This document shows positions 14,908-23,800 of a stretch of DNA of 37,146 nt, piece after piece. Made by a program: the position numbers and the translations under genes. The stretch comes from Pseudomonas sp. MWU15-20650 (GTDB lineage: Bacteria > Pseudomonadota > Gammaproteobacteria > Pseudomonadales > Pseudomonadaceae): positions 1 to 37,146 of the forward strand of contig NZ_JALJFG010000049.1 in NCBI RefSeq assembly GCF_023242475.1, given 5' to 3'. Under the pieces are notes generated by a model. It was not told the origin of the DNA. It searched no databases and saw only the letters and a list, made by a program, of their open reading frames with translations. Position 1 is the first letter of the stretch. Each line of letters starts with the position of its first letter.

Positions 14908-16005
14908 CTAACGCTTGTGGCCTGTGTCGAGCTTGTGTTCCAAATGAATGGAATAGCGCGACATACCAAAACAGAAAATCCAGAACACCAGGGCGGCGAA
15001 CACGTAGCCTTCGGTGGCCATGCCCAGCCATTTGGGGTCGGCAGCAGCTTGCTTGACGCTGTTGAGCAGGTCGAACAGGCCGATAATGATCACCAGGCTG
15101 GTGTCCTTGAACAGCGCAATAAACGTGTTGACGATCCCCGGAATCACCAGCTTCAGGGCTTGCGGCAGAATCACCAGGCCCATGCTGCGCCAGTAACCCA
15201 GGCCCATCGCCGCAGCCGCTTCGTACTGACCTTTGGGAATGGCCTGCAAGCCACCGCGCACCACTTCAGCCACGTAGGCCGACTGGAACAGGATCACGCC
15301 AATCAACGCCCGCAGCAGCTTGTCGATGCCCATGCCTTCGGGCAGGAACAACGGCAACATCACCGAAGACATAAACAGCACGGTGATCAACGGCACGCCG
15401 CGCCAGAACTCGATAAAGGTCACGCAGACCACTCGAATCGCCGGCATGTTCGAACGCCGCCCCAGCGCCAGCACAATCCCCAGCGGCAAGGCGCCGGCGA
15501 TGCCCACGGTGGCAATCACCAGGGTGAGCATCAGACCGCCCCACTGGCTGGTGGCGACATTGCTCAAGCCAAAGATCCCGCCATGCAGCAGGCAGTAGGC
15601 AATGATCGGGTACAGCACCAGAAAGCCCAGGCCGTAGATCGCCTTGCGGGGGAACCGCGAGATGAACAACGGCGCCACGCCGACGATGGCCAGCCACACG
15701 GTCAGGTCCACGCGCCAGCGCAGGTCACCGGGGTAGTAGCCGTACATGAACTGCCCGAAACGCTGTTGGATGAACACCCAGCAGGCGCCCTCTTTGGTGC
15801 AATCGGCGCGCGTGGTCCCGACCCAGTTGGCATCGAGAATCGCCCAGTGCAGGATCGGCGGCACAATCAGGTAGATCAGGTAAAACGCCAGCAACGTCAG
15901 CAGGGTATTGAGCCAATTGGAAAACAGATTGGCGCGCATCCAGGCCATCGGTCCGAAGACTTTGCTCGGCGGCGGCATATCAGGTTTGAACGTATGCGAA
16001 CTCAT
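14908..16005 (-). CDS. aapM: Amino-acid ABC transporter permease AapM
   Basis: 365 residues; an integral membrane protein with several hydrophobic spans (for example LLTLLAFYLIYLIVPPIL near residue 40 and the LMLTLVIATVGIAGALPLGI span) and the permease EAA loop in YEAAAAMGLGYWRSMGLVILPQAL. The long periplasmic insertion near residues 65-110 is typical of AapM rather than shorter histidine-type permeases. It pairs with AapQ to form the channel. It starts 10 bases after aapQ with GAGGAAA just upstream, so translation is likely coupled. Confidence 0.94.
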   Translation of the reverse strand: MSSHTFKPDMPPPSKVFGPMAWMRANLFSNWLNTLLTLLAFYLIYLIVPPILHWAILDANWVGTTRADCTKEGACWVFIQQRFGQFMYGYYPGDLRWRVDLTVWLAIVGVAPLFISRFPRKAIYGLGFLVLYPIIAYCLLHGGIFGLSNVATSQWGGLMLTLVIATVGIAGALPLGIVLALGRRSNMPAIRVVCVTFIEFWRGVPLITVLFMSSVMLPLFLPEGMGIDKLLRALIGVILFQSAYVAEVVRGGLQAIPKGQYEAAAAMGLGYWRSMGLVILPQALKLVIPGIVNTFIALFKDTSLVIIIGLFDLLNSVKQAAADPKWLGMATEGYVFAALVFWIFCFGMSRYSIHLEHKLDTGHKR

Positions 16006-16015
16006 GTGCGTTTCC

Positions 16016-17197
16016 TCACCGCTCGATCAGCGCAATGCGCTTGTTGTACCAGTTCATCAGCAGGGAAATGCTGATGCTGATCGCCAGGTACACGCTCATG
16101 GTGATGGCAATCACCTCGATGGCCTGGCCGGTCTGGTTGAGCACCGTGCCGGCAAACAGCGAAACCATTTCCGGGTAGCCGATACCGGCGGCCAACGACG
16201 AGTTTTTTGCCAGGTTCAGGTATTGGCTGGTCAGCGGCGGAATGATCACCCGCAGCGCTTGCGGGATGATGACCTTGCGCAACGTCGGCCCTGGGCGCAG
16301 GCCCAGGGAGCGCGCGGCTTCGGTCTGGCCGTGGCTGACGGACTTGATGCCCGAACGCACGATCTCGGCGATGAACGCTGCCGTGTAGACCGTCAATGCC
16401 AGCGTCAATGCCAGCAATTCAGGGATCAACACCCAGCCGCCCACAAAGTTGAAGCCTTGCAGCTTCGGCAATTCCCAATGCAGCGGAGCGCCGAAGACCA
16501 GGGCACACAACGCCGGGATCACGATAAACAGCGCCAGGCCCGCCCAGAACTTGTGGAAGGGTACGCCGGTGGCTTCAAAGCGCTTGTTGGCCCAACGTGC
16601 CATCAGCACGATTGCCACGATAGCGACGACGACGCTGACCACAAACGGCCAGAACCCATCGGCGGCAATCGCTGCCGGCATGTTCAGGCCCCGGCTGCTG
16701 ACAAAGAAGGTGTCGCCGAAGTTATGGCTGTTGCGCGGCCCCGGCATGGTCAGGAACACCGCGAAGTACCAGAACAGGATTTGCAGCAACGGCGGGATGT
16801 TGCGGAAGACTTCCACATACACCGTCGCCAGTTTGTTGATCATCCAGTTGGGCGACAGCCGAGCGACACCAATGATGAAGCCGAGCAAGGTCGCCAGGAC
16901 CACACCGATCACGGTCACCAGCAACGTGTTGAGCAAGCCGATGACAAAGACTCGGGCGTAGCTGTCCGATTCGGTGTAGTCGATCAAATGCTGTGCAATG
17001 CCAAAGCCGGCACTGCGCTCAAGAAAGTCGAAACCCGAGGTGATGCCCCGGTGTTGAAGGTTGGTCTGCGTATTGTTGAAGAGGTACCAGCCCAGCGCGA
17101 CCACCGCCACAATCGTGATGATCTGGAAGAGCCACGCGCGCACTTTGGGATCGCTGAAGCTCAGCTTCTGCTTAGGTGCGCCGATTTGATTTTGCAT
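16016..17197 (-). CDS. aapQ: Amino-acid ABC transporter permease AapQ
   Basis: 393 residues, a second HAAT-type permease. Membrane spans begin at WLFQIITIVAVVALGWYLF; the EAA loop is GQTEAARSLGLRPGPTLRKVIIPQALRV in the C-terminal third. Its larger size relative to a simple permease (about 220 residues) comes from extra spans in the middle, as in AapQ of rhizobia. It forms a heterodimer with AapM. It follows aapJ by 72 bases; the gap holds a hairpin that may tune expression of the permeases against the binding protein. Confidence 0.94.
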   Translation of the reverse strand: MQNQIGAPKQKLSFSDPKVRAWLFQIITIVAVVALGWYLFNNTQTNLQHRGITSGFDFLERSAGFGIAQHLIDYTESDSYARVFVIGLLNTLLVTVIGVVLATLLGFIIGVARLSPNWMINKLATVYVEVFRNIPPLLQILFWYFAVFLTMPGPRNSHNFGDTFFVSSRGLNMPAAIAADGFWPFVVSVVVAIVAIVLMARWANKRFEATGVPFHKFWAGLALFIVIPALCALVFGAPLHWELPKLQGFNFVGGWVLIPELLALTLALTVYTAAFIAEIVRSGIKSVSHGQTEAARSLGLRPGPTLRKVIIPQALRVIIPPLTSQYLNLAKNSSLAAGIGYPEMVSLFAGTVLNQTGQAIEVIAITMSVYLAISISISLLMNWYNKRIALIER

Positions 17198-17226
17198 GAA
17201 AAGCCCCGCAAATAATGGAACAGAAC

Positions 17227-17255
17227 ATCACCCGGCGGTTGGCCCACCGGGTGAT
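17227..17255 (-). promoter_or_regulatory. Intercistronic hairpin between aapJ and aapQ
   Basis: A nine-base perfect stem atcacccgg / ccgggtgat with an 11-base loop. No T-run follows in the direction of transcription, so it is more likely an mRNA-stabilising or attenuating hairpin after the abundant binding-protein cistron than a full terminator. Confidence 0.6.
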
Positions 17256-17269
17256 AGAACCATCAGCGA

Positions 17270-18301
17270 TCAGCGCACAGGGGGTGCGTATTGAATGCCA
17301 CCGTTGGTCCACAGTGCGTTCAGGCCACGGTCGATTTCCAGGGGTGTGCTCTTGCCGAGGTTTTTCTCGAACACTTCACCGTAGTTACCGACTTGCTTGA
17401 CGATCTGTACGACCCAGTCTTTCTTCACTTTCAGGTCTTTGCCGTATTCGCCATCAGCACCCAGCAGACGGGCAACGTCCGGGTTCTTGGTGGACTTGGC
17501 TTCAGCCTCGACGTTCTTGGAGGTGATACCGGCTTCTTCGGCATTGAGCATGGCGTAGCCAACCCAGCGCACGATGGCCAGCCACTCGTCGTCGCCATTA
17601 CGCACGACCGGGCCCAGCGGTTCTTTGGAAATGGTTTCCGGCAGTACCACGAAGTCTTTCGGCGAGGCCAGCTTGCTGCGCTGTGCGTAGAGTTGGGACT
17701 TGTCGGAGGTCAGCACGTCGCAACGCCCGGACTCCAGCGACTTGGCGCTTTCGTCGGAGGTGTCGAAGGTAATCGGGGTGTATTTGAGGTTGTTGGCGCG
17801 GAAGTAGTCGGAAACGTTCAGCTCAGTGGTGGTACCGGCCTGGATGCAGATGGTCGCACCGTCCAGTTCCTTGGCACTTTTCACACCCAGCTTATTGTTA
17901 ACCAGGAAGCCAACACCGTCGTAGTAGGTGATGAAACCCGGGAATTTCAGGCCCATGCCCGCATCGCGGGAGCTGGTCATGGTGGTATTGCGCGACAGGA
18001 CGTCGACTTCGCCGGATTGAAGCGCGGTGAAACGCTCCTTGGCGTTCAACTGGCTGAATTTGACCTTGGTTGCGTCACCGAAAACGGCGGCGGCCACAGC
18101 GCGGCAAACGTCAGCGTCGATCCCGAGGATCTTGCCGCTCGCATCCGGCACCGAGAAACCCGGCAAGCCGTCACTCACACCGCATTGCACAAAGCCTTTC
18201 TTCTGCACCGCATCCAGGGTAGCGCCAGCTTGGGCAAAACCACTGACACCCAGTACAGCGGCCGCGGTAACGATGGCCAGGGTGGATTTCAATACCTTCA
18301 T
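17270..18301 (-). CDS. aapJ: Amino-acid ABC transporter substrate-binding protein AapJ
   Basis: 343 residues with a signal peptide (MKVLKSTLAIVTAAAVLGVSG, cleavage after AQA). The mature protein is a periplasmic binding protein of the HAAT type: VQCGVSDGLPGFSVPDASGKILGIDADVCRAVAAAVFG at the N terminus, with ARF-like residues in ERFTALQSGEVDVLSRNTT, and the usual hinge and second lobe ending YAPPVR. It delivers amino acids, in Rhizobium a broad set including glutamate, to AapQM. First gene of the operon; GGAGG precedes the start. Expression of aap genes commonly responds to nitrogen, but no regulator site could be identified with confidence here. Confidence 0.94.
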   Translation of the reverse strand: MKVLKSTLAIVTAAAVLGVSGFAQAGATLDAVQKKGFVQCGVSDGLPGFSVPDASGKILGIDADVCRAVAAAVFGDATKVKFSQLNAKERFTALQSGEVDVLSRNTTMTSSRDAGMGLKFPGFITYYDGVGFLVNNKLGVKSAKELDGATICIQAGTTTELNVSDYFRANNLKYTPITFDTSDESAKSLESGRCDVLTSDKSQLYAQRSKLASPKDFVVLPETISKEPLGPVVRNGDDEWLAIVRWVGYAMLNAEEAGITSKNVEAEAKSTKNPDVARLLGADGEYGKDLKVKKDWVVQIVKQVGNYGEVFEKNLGKSTPLEIDRGLNALWTNGGIQYAPPVR

Positions 18302-18646
18302 TCAAACCTCCAGTTGCTCTTGTTGTGTCGGAGCTCCAACTTCAGCGCACCCTTATGAGGCGATATCGACCCGTGTTGGCTTTTTTTAGGGTCAAGCGAC
18401 ATGAAGTTGTTGCGGTAATTCCAGCGGCTATCCCATGAGCGGCAGTCACTGATAGTGTTACCGTCTGAGGATAGTTCTGACATCGACCTACACATAGCAA
18501 GGCGCGTACCAGAGTGCGGGTCGTGGTGTTTGAGCCCGCCCCCCTTGGAAAAAGATTCAACCTTGCGACATTTTATTAACAGATCAACCTGTCGCGCACC
18601 GTTCCGACGCACCCAATCGGAGCGCCCGCACAGAGATGGAGCAGAC
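18302..18646. promoter_or_regulatory. Divergent intergenic region between aapJ and estB
   Basis: About 345 bases with the promoters of the aap operon (minus) and estB (plus). An AT-rich stretch around 18378-18390 is the most promoter-like part for aapJ, but -10/-35 spacing is poor. I looked for a sigma-54 type GG-N10-GC element and saw none. No gene of note lies in it. Confidence 0.4.
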
Positions 18647-19303
18647 ATGACCGAACCCTTGATTCTTCAGCCCACTAAGCCCGCAGATGCCTGCGTAATC
18701 TGGTTGCATGGCCTGGGTGCCGATCGCTACGACTTCCTGCCGGTGGCCGAAGCGCTGCAGGAAAAATTACTGACCACCCGTTTCGTTTTGCCCCAGGCAC
18801 CGACCCGCCCAGTGACCATCAATGGTGGTTACGAGATGCCAAGCTGGTATGACATTAAGGCCATGAGCCCGGCCCGCTCGATCAGCCTGGAAGAACTGGA
18901 AGCCTCGACTGAAACGGTCATGGCGTTGATCGAGGCGCAGAAGAGAACCGGAATAGACGCTTCGCGAATTTTCCTCGCGGGTTTTTCCCAAGGGGGCGCG
19001 GTGGTATTCCACACGGCATTCAAGCAATGGCAGGGGCCGCTGGGTGGCGTAATTGCCCTCTCCACCTACGCACCGACCTTTGACGATGAACTGGAATTAT
19101 CCGCCAGCCAGCAGCGCATCCCCACCCTGTGCCTGCACGGCCAATACGATGACGTGGTGCAAAACGCCATGGGCCGCAGCGCCTACGAGCATCTGAAGCG
19201 CCGTGGTGTCACCGTGACATGGCAGGAATACCCAATGGGCCACGAAGTGTTACCCGAAGAGATACACGATATTGGTACCTGGCTGGCCGCCCGCCTGAGC
19301 TGA
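18647..19303 (+). CDS. estB: Carboxylesterase II (alpha/beta hydrolase)
   Basis: 218 residues with the catalytic triad in the expected places: Ser114 in GFSQGGAV, Asp168 in HGQYDD and His199 in PMGHEV. Length and triad match the structurally characterised P. fluorescens carboxylesterase II as I recall it (218 residues; Ser114, Asp168, His199), so the call is strong. The oxyanion hole lies in HGLGA near residue 21. It hydrolyses short-chain esters in the cytoplasm. The longest frame starts 192 bases earlier, but the ATG at 18647 has GGAG upstream and gives the family-typical start MTEPL. No neighbour suggests a pathway. Confidence 0.93.
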   Translation: MTEPLILQPTKPADACVIWLHGLGADRYDFLPVAEALQEKLLTTRFVLPQAPTRPVTINGGYEMPSWYDIKAMSPARSISLEELEASTETVMALIEAQKRTGIDASRIFLAGFSQGGAVVFHTAFKQWQGPLGGVIALSTYAPTFDDELELSASQQRIPTLCLHGQYDDVVQNAMGRSAYEHLKRRGVTVTWQEYPMGHEVLPEEIHDIGTWLAARLS

Positions 19304-19399
19304 AAGCCCGCGTTAATGTAGCGACATGACAGACACACTACGCCGCGCCCGATTCTTGCATTACACTGGCCGGCGTACATTCCTTAACCAATTAATGAG

Positions 19400-20866
19400 A
19401 TGACCGTGCTCAAAGCACTCAAGAAGATGTTCGGCAAAAGCGAGGCTGAGCCGCTCGCGCCTGTTCCCAGTGCTCCTGTCCCCAAGCCCGTCAGCCGCGA
19501 TAACGGCAAACAGCCCGACCGGACCGCACCTGCCGCCTCACCGAAGAAACCACCGGTGACGCCGCCTGAACACACCCAGCCTGCCGAGGCCACCCCCGCG
19601 CCGGTCGCCAAACCACGCCGCGAACGCGCGCCCAAGCCGCCCGTGACCCCGTGGAAACTCGAAGACTTCGTCGTCGAACCCCAGGAAGGCAAGACCCGCT
19701 TCCACGATTTCAAACTCGCCCCGGAACTGATGCACGCCATCCAGGACCTGGGCTTCCCGTACTGCACGCCGATCCAGGCGCAAGTGCTGGGCTTCACCCT
19801 CGCGGGCAAAGACGCCATCGGCCGCGCCCAGACCGGCACCGGCAAGACCGCCGCGTTCCTGATTTCTATCATCACCCAATTGCTGCAAACGCCGCCGCCG
19901 AAAGAACGCTACATGGGTGAACCGCGCGCACTGATCATCGCCCCGACCCGGGAACTGGTGGTACAGATCGCCAAGGACGCCGCCGACCTGACCAAATACA
20001 CCGGCCTCAACGTCATGACGTTCGTGGGCGGCATGGACTTCGACAAGCAGCTCAAGCACCTCGAAGCCCGCCATTGCGACATCCTGGTCGCCACCCCAGG
20101 CCGCCTGCTGGATTTCAACCAGCGTGGCGATGTGCACCTGGACATGGTCGAAGTAATGGTGCTGGACGAAGCCGACCGCATGCTCGACATGGGCTTTATC
20201 CCGCAAGTGCGCCAGATCATTCGCCAGACCCCACCGAAAACCGAGCGCCAGACCCTGCTGTTCTCCGCGACCTTCACCGAAGACGTGATGAACCTCGCCA
20301 AGCAATGGACCACCGACCCGTCCATCGTCGAGATCGAGGCACTTAACGTCGCCAGCGAAAACGTCGAGCAGCACATCTACGCCGTGGCCGGTGCCGACAA
20401 GTACAAGCTGCTCTACAACCTGGTCAACGACAATGGTTGGGAGCGCGTGATGGTGTTCGCCAACCGCAAGGACGAAGTGCGGCGCATCGAAGAACGCCTG
20501 GTACGCGACGGCGTCAACGCCGCGCAACTGTCGGGCGACGTGCCACAGCACAAGCGCATCAAGACCCTGGAAGGTTTCCGCGAAGGCAAGATTCGCGTGC
20601 TGGTGGCCACCGACGTCGCCGGGCGCGGCATTCACATCGACGGCATCAGCCATGTGATCAACTTCACCCTGCCGGAAGTGCCGGACGACTACGTGCACCG
20701 CATTGGCCGTACCGGCCGCGCTGGGGCTGCGGGTGTGTCGATCAGCTTTGCCGGCGAAGATGACTCGTACCAGTTACCGTCCATCGAGGCGTTGCTGGGG
20801 CGCAAGATCAGCTGTGAGACGCCGCCGACGCATTTGTTGCGGGCGGTGGAGCGCAAGCGGTCTTAA
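19400..20866 (+). CDS. rhlB: DEAD-box RNA helicase RhlB
   Basis: 488 residues. A proline-rich basic N-terminal extension (1-85) precedes the helicase core, which shows the Q motif (GFPYCTPIQAQ), Walker A AQTGTGKT (143-150), PTREL (182-186), TPGR (232-235), DEAD (256-259), SAT (289-291), and HRIGRTGR in the second domain. In gammaproteobacteria RhlB unwinds RNA for the degradosome and helps RNase E. The long Pro/Ala-rich tail at the N terminus is characteristic of the Pseudomonas form. The gene ends 12 bases before the convergent RHS gene. Cytoplasmic. Confidence 0.93.
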   Translation: MTVLKALKKMFGKSEAEPLAPVPSAPVPKPVSRDNGKQPDRTAPAASPKKPPVTPPEHTQPAEATPAPVAKPRRERAPKPPVTPWKLEDFVVEPQEGKTRFHDFKLAPELMHAIQDLGFPYCTPIQAQVLGFTLAGKDAIGRAQTGTGKTAAFLISIITQLLQTPPPKERYMGEPRALIIAPTRELVVQIAKDAADLTKYTGLNVMTFVGGMDFDKQLKHLEARHCDILVATPGRLLDFNQRGDVHLDMVEVMVLDEADRMLDMGFIPQVRQIIRQTPPKTERQTLLFSATFTEDVMNLAKQWTTDPSIVEIEALNVASENVEQHIYAVAGADKYKLLYNLVNDNGWERVMVFANRKDEVRRIEERLVRDGVNAAQLSGDVPQHKRIKTLEGFREGKIRVLVATDVAGRGIHIDGISHVINFTLPEVPDDYVHRIGRTGRAGAAGVSISFAGEDDSYQLPSIEALLGRKISCETPPTHLLRAVERKRS

Positions 20867-20878
20867 CACTCAACATCA

Positions 20879-23800
20879 TCAAAAAGGTGCGAGGGGCTGA
20901 CGAATACGCGTGGCCTCGTCCCTGAATGATTGGTAGTAGTCGGTAATGCTGGAGGTCATGTCGAACAGACGACTGCCGGTAGCCTGGCGTTGCGGCTGGG
21001 CCGGTGCAGAAGCGTCGGCGTGATCGGACTCAGGAACAGATTGAGGCGGTGCACTTTTACTTCTGGCCTCAATCGCCCGGCCAAAATTAGTCGTTCTCAA
21101 AGCAAAACGGCTAACACCGAAGGCCTTGCTGAAGGTGGTGATCCCTTTCTCATCTGTGAACTTATAGCTCAAACCCACCGTGCGCTTGCCGGCGGCCAGG
21201 ATACCGCTCCCCACTGGCGTATCAAAAAAACTGGAATATCCGACAAAATCCTTGGCCGTTCCGGCTTTCACCGCCGCGTTGTAGGCCAGGCTTGCCGACG
21301 TGTACGCTCCGGCCGCACTGACTACCCATGACATAATAGAGAACCCGAAAGACGCCCATCCCAGGTTCTGGATATGGTGCGAGCGGTCCCAGCCCTTTTG
21401 TCTGTCAACCTCTGCAACCCCCAACCCCGCAATGCCCAGCGTTCCACCGATAACGCCCAATGCCGAGGAGACCGTCAATGCTACCTTGGAAGCAAGGAGC
21501 ATCGTCGCCGTCGAGGCGGCGGCGGCCGCAGCCGCGGTACCTGCTGTGGCCGCCACAGACGCCGCCGCTGTATACGCAGCCGCTGCGGCTATCACCCCTG
21601 GGGTTGCGAATCCTAGCACCACAGCCGAGAACGCCAGGCCCACTCCGGTCAACACCCACTTCAACCAGTTAGGCCACAGCCCACTGGGATCCATCAGATT
21701 GATCGGGTTACATGCACAGTACGCATAGCTGTTGATGCCACCCTCATCAAATGGGCTGAGTGGATCACGCTGCAAGAACATCATCAACGCTGGATCATAG
21801 GCTCGCATGCCGTTGCCCTGAATATAGAGATTCGTCGCCGCATCCAGTCGCTGACCATTGAGCGCAGGTAGTTGAAGGTCTGCCATGCTGCGAACTTTTC
21901 CATCATCCAGGGCAAGCTTGACCTCCCCATAAGGGGTGTAATGCCGCCGCACATGAGGCTGCCCAGGCGCTGATAGGCCACGCACGCTGCCGGAGGCATC
22001 ACTGACATGCAGTTGCGGCCCGTCTACACCGCCACTGCGCGCAATCACTTGGTCTTCACCGTTGAAATAGCGGATCTTTTTATCGCCTTCAACCAGGGTT
22101 TCGAGGCGCTCGCCTGCATACGCTAACATCACCGGTGGCTCACTGCCGCGCGAGGCGAGTACTTGGCGAGATTCTGCGTCGTACTGATAGTTGTACTGGA
22201 GGCCATCGACCTGTACACCGGTCAGTTGCTCAAACGCATTGTACGTATAGGCCTGGCCTGAAGGCCCAACCAGCAAATTGCCCGCCGCATCATAGGTCAG
22301 TGTGACGTCCTGCGCCGGCAGTGTGTGGGTCAAGCGCGTTAGTTGAGTGGGATCGGCGGCGGTGAAAAAGCGCTCACAGATGTCTTGCGTACCGTCGGCG
22401 AAGGCGGTAACCACCCGAGTAATATTATTGAGGCTGTCAAAGCTGAACTCCTGCCCGACGATGCCTCGTCCCATCTGGTCCCGGGGATGTTCAGAGCCTT
22501 CGCAACGGTATGTCTTGAGCCGCAGATAGGCGTCGTAGGTGAACGTCTCACCAATCACCACTCGCGAATTGGCATCGCGCAGGAAACGGGTCGCCAGCAT
22601 GCTGTTGACGTGGTAGCTGCTAGTCATTACCTGAAGTAGCGTACCGCCCTGTTCGAAGCGGCGTTCGGCTTCCCGCCCCAAGGCATCATAAGAGACTTTG
22701 GTCACTATCCGTGTAGTGTCATAGCTGGCGGTCAGGTTCTGTGGTCGACCAAAGTTGTCGTAGCTCTGCTCAACCACCATGGAGCCGGTTGTCATCTTGG
22801 AAAACCGCCCTTCGGCATCGTATTCAAACTCGCTACTCTGACCATTGGCAGCCGTTTGATGCAGCACGCGTCCGCCCGGAGAATAATCATAGCGGGTTGT
22901 CAGTGAGGTACCGGCAGCACTTTGAATCTCCTTCTCGGGATGGCCGTTCCCATCCAGGAAAAACTCATGGACCAGACCGTTGGTCTCCGAGCGCGTCAGT
23001 GTCCCCGCAACGAGGTCATGCCCGTAGGTGCTCACCGGCAGCCCGGACATTTCAATCCGGGTCGGCACATCCAACTCTTTGTCGTAAACCAGATGTTGGC
23101 GTGCGCCTCGAGGCGAGAGCACTGCCACAGGCTCCATCCATCCCGCTTCGTACTCCCAGGTCGTGGCCTGCCCCATGCCGTGCGTCTGGCTGGTCATGCG
23201 CCCAAGGCTGTCATACGTACGGGCGCCCAGACACTTACCGTCAACAGTGAGCGCACCGACCATTTCACTGCTCGTACCGAGAACGTAGTCGTTGTGTCGC
23301 AACCGTTGGGGGGTACCGTCCGCAGGTTTCTGCAGGGTCGTAAGGCACCTGCCGTAGGCGTCATAGGTGAATTCGGTGAGGTTTTTGCTGATATCCAACA
23401 GGGACAGGCAGCGCCCTAAGCCATCGTAGGTTCGCGATTGCACGTCAACACTGTTATCGGCAGTGTCGAGACGCTCCACCTTGATCGGCTGACCATGGTC
23501 GTTGAACCAGGTTCTAAGACGCTCCCCACCTTCAACTCCCTCTATCTTCAGATTAAGCAGTGGGTCGTATTCATCGATTGTCACGCTTGCGTCGGCATGC
23601 GCTACACGGCTGGCGTTGCCCCAACGATTGTAGGTGAAGGTGCTTTTGAGCCAGCGTGGCCCGTCGGTCAAGTAGTCAATACTGACCTTCTCCACGATGC
23701 GTCCCTGGGCGTCATATCGACACGTACCGATGGCACGCTCCTGGCTTGCATTGATCAACTGGAACTCTGATACCTTACGGCCCATACCATCGAAATAAGT

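Noticed and set aside
14917..17215. Long plus-strand frames opposite aapM and aapQ (385 and 435 residues)
   Set aside because: Gln/His/Arg-rich sequence with no domain, exactly antisense to clear permease genes; a high-GC shadow.
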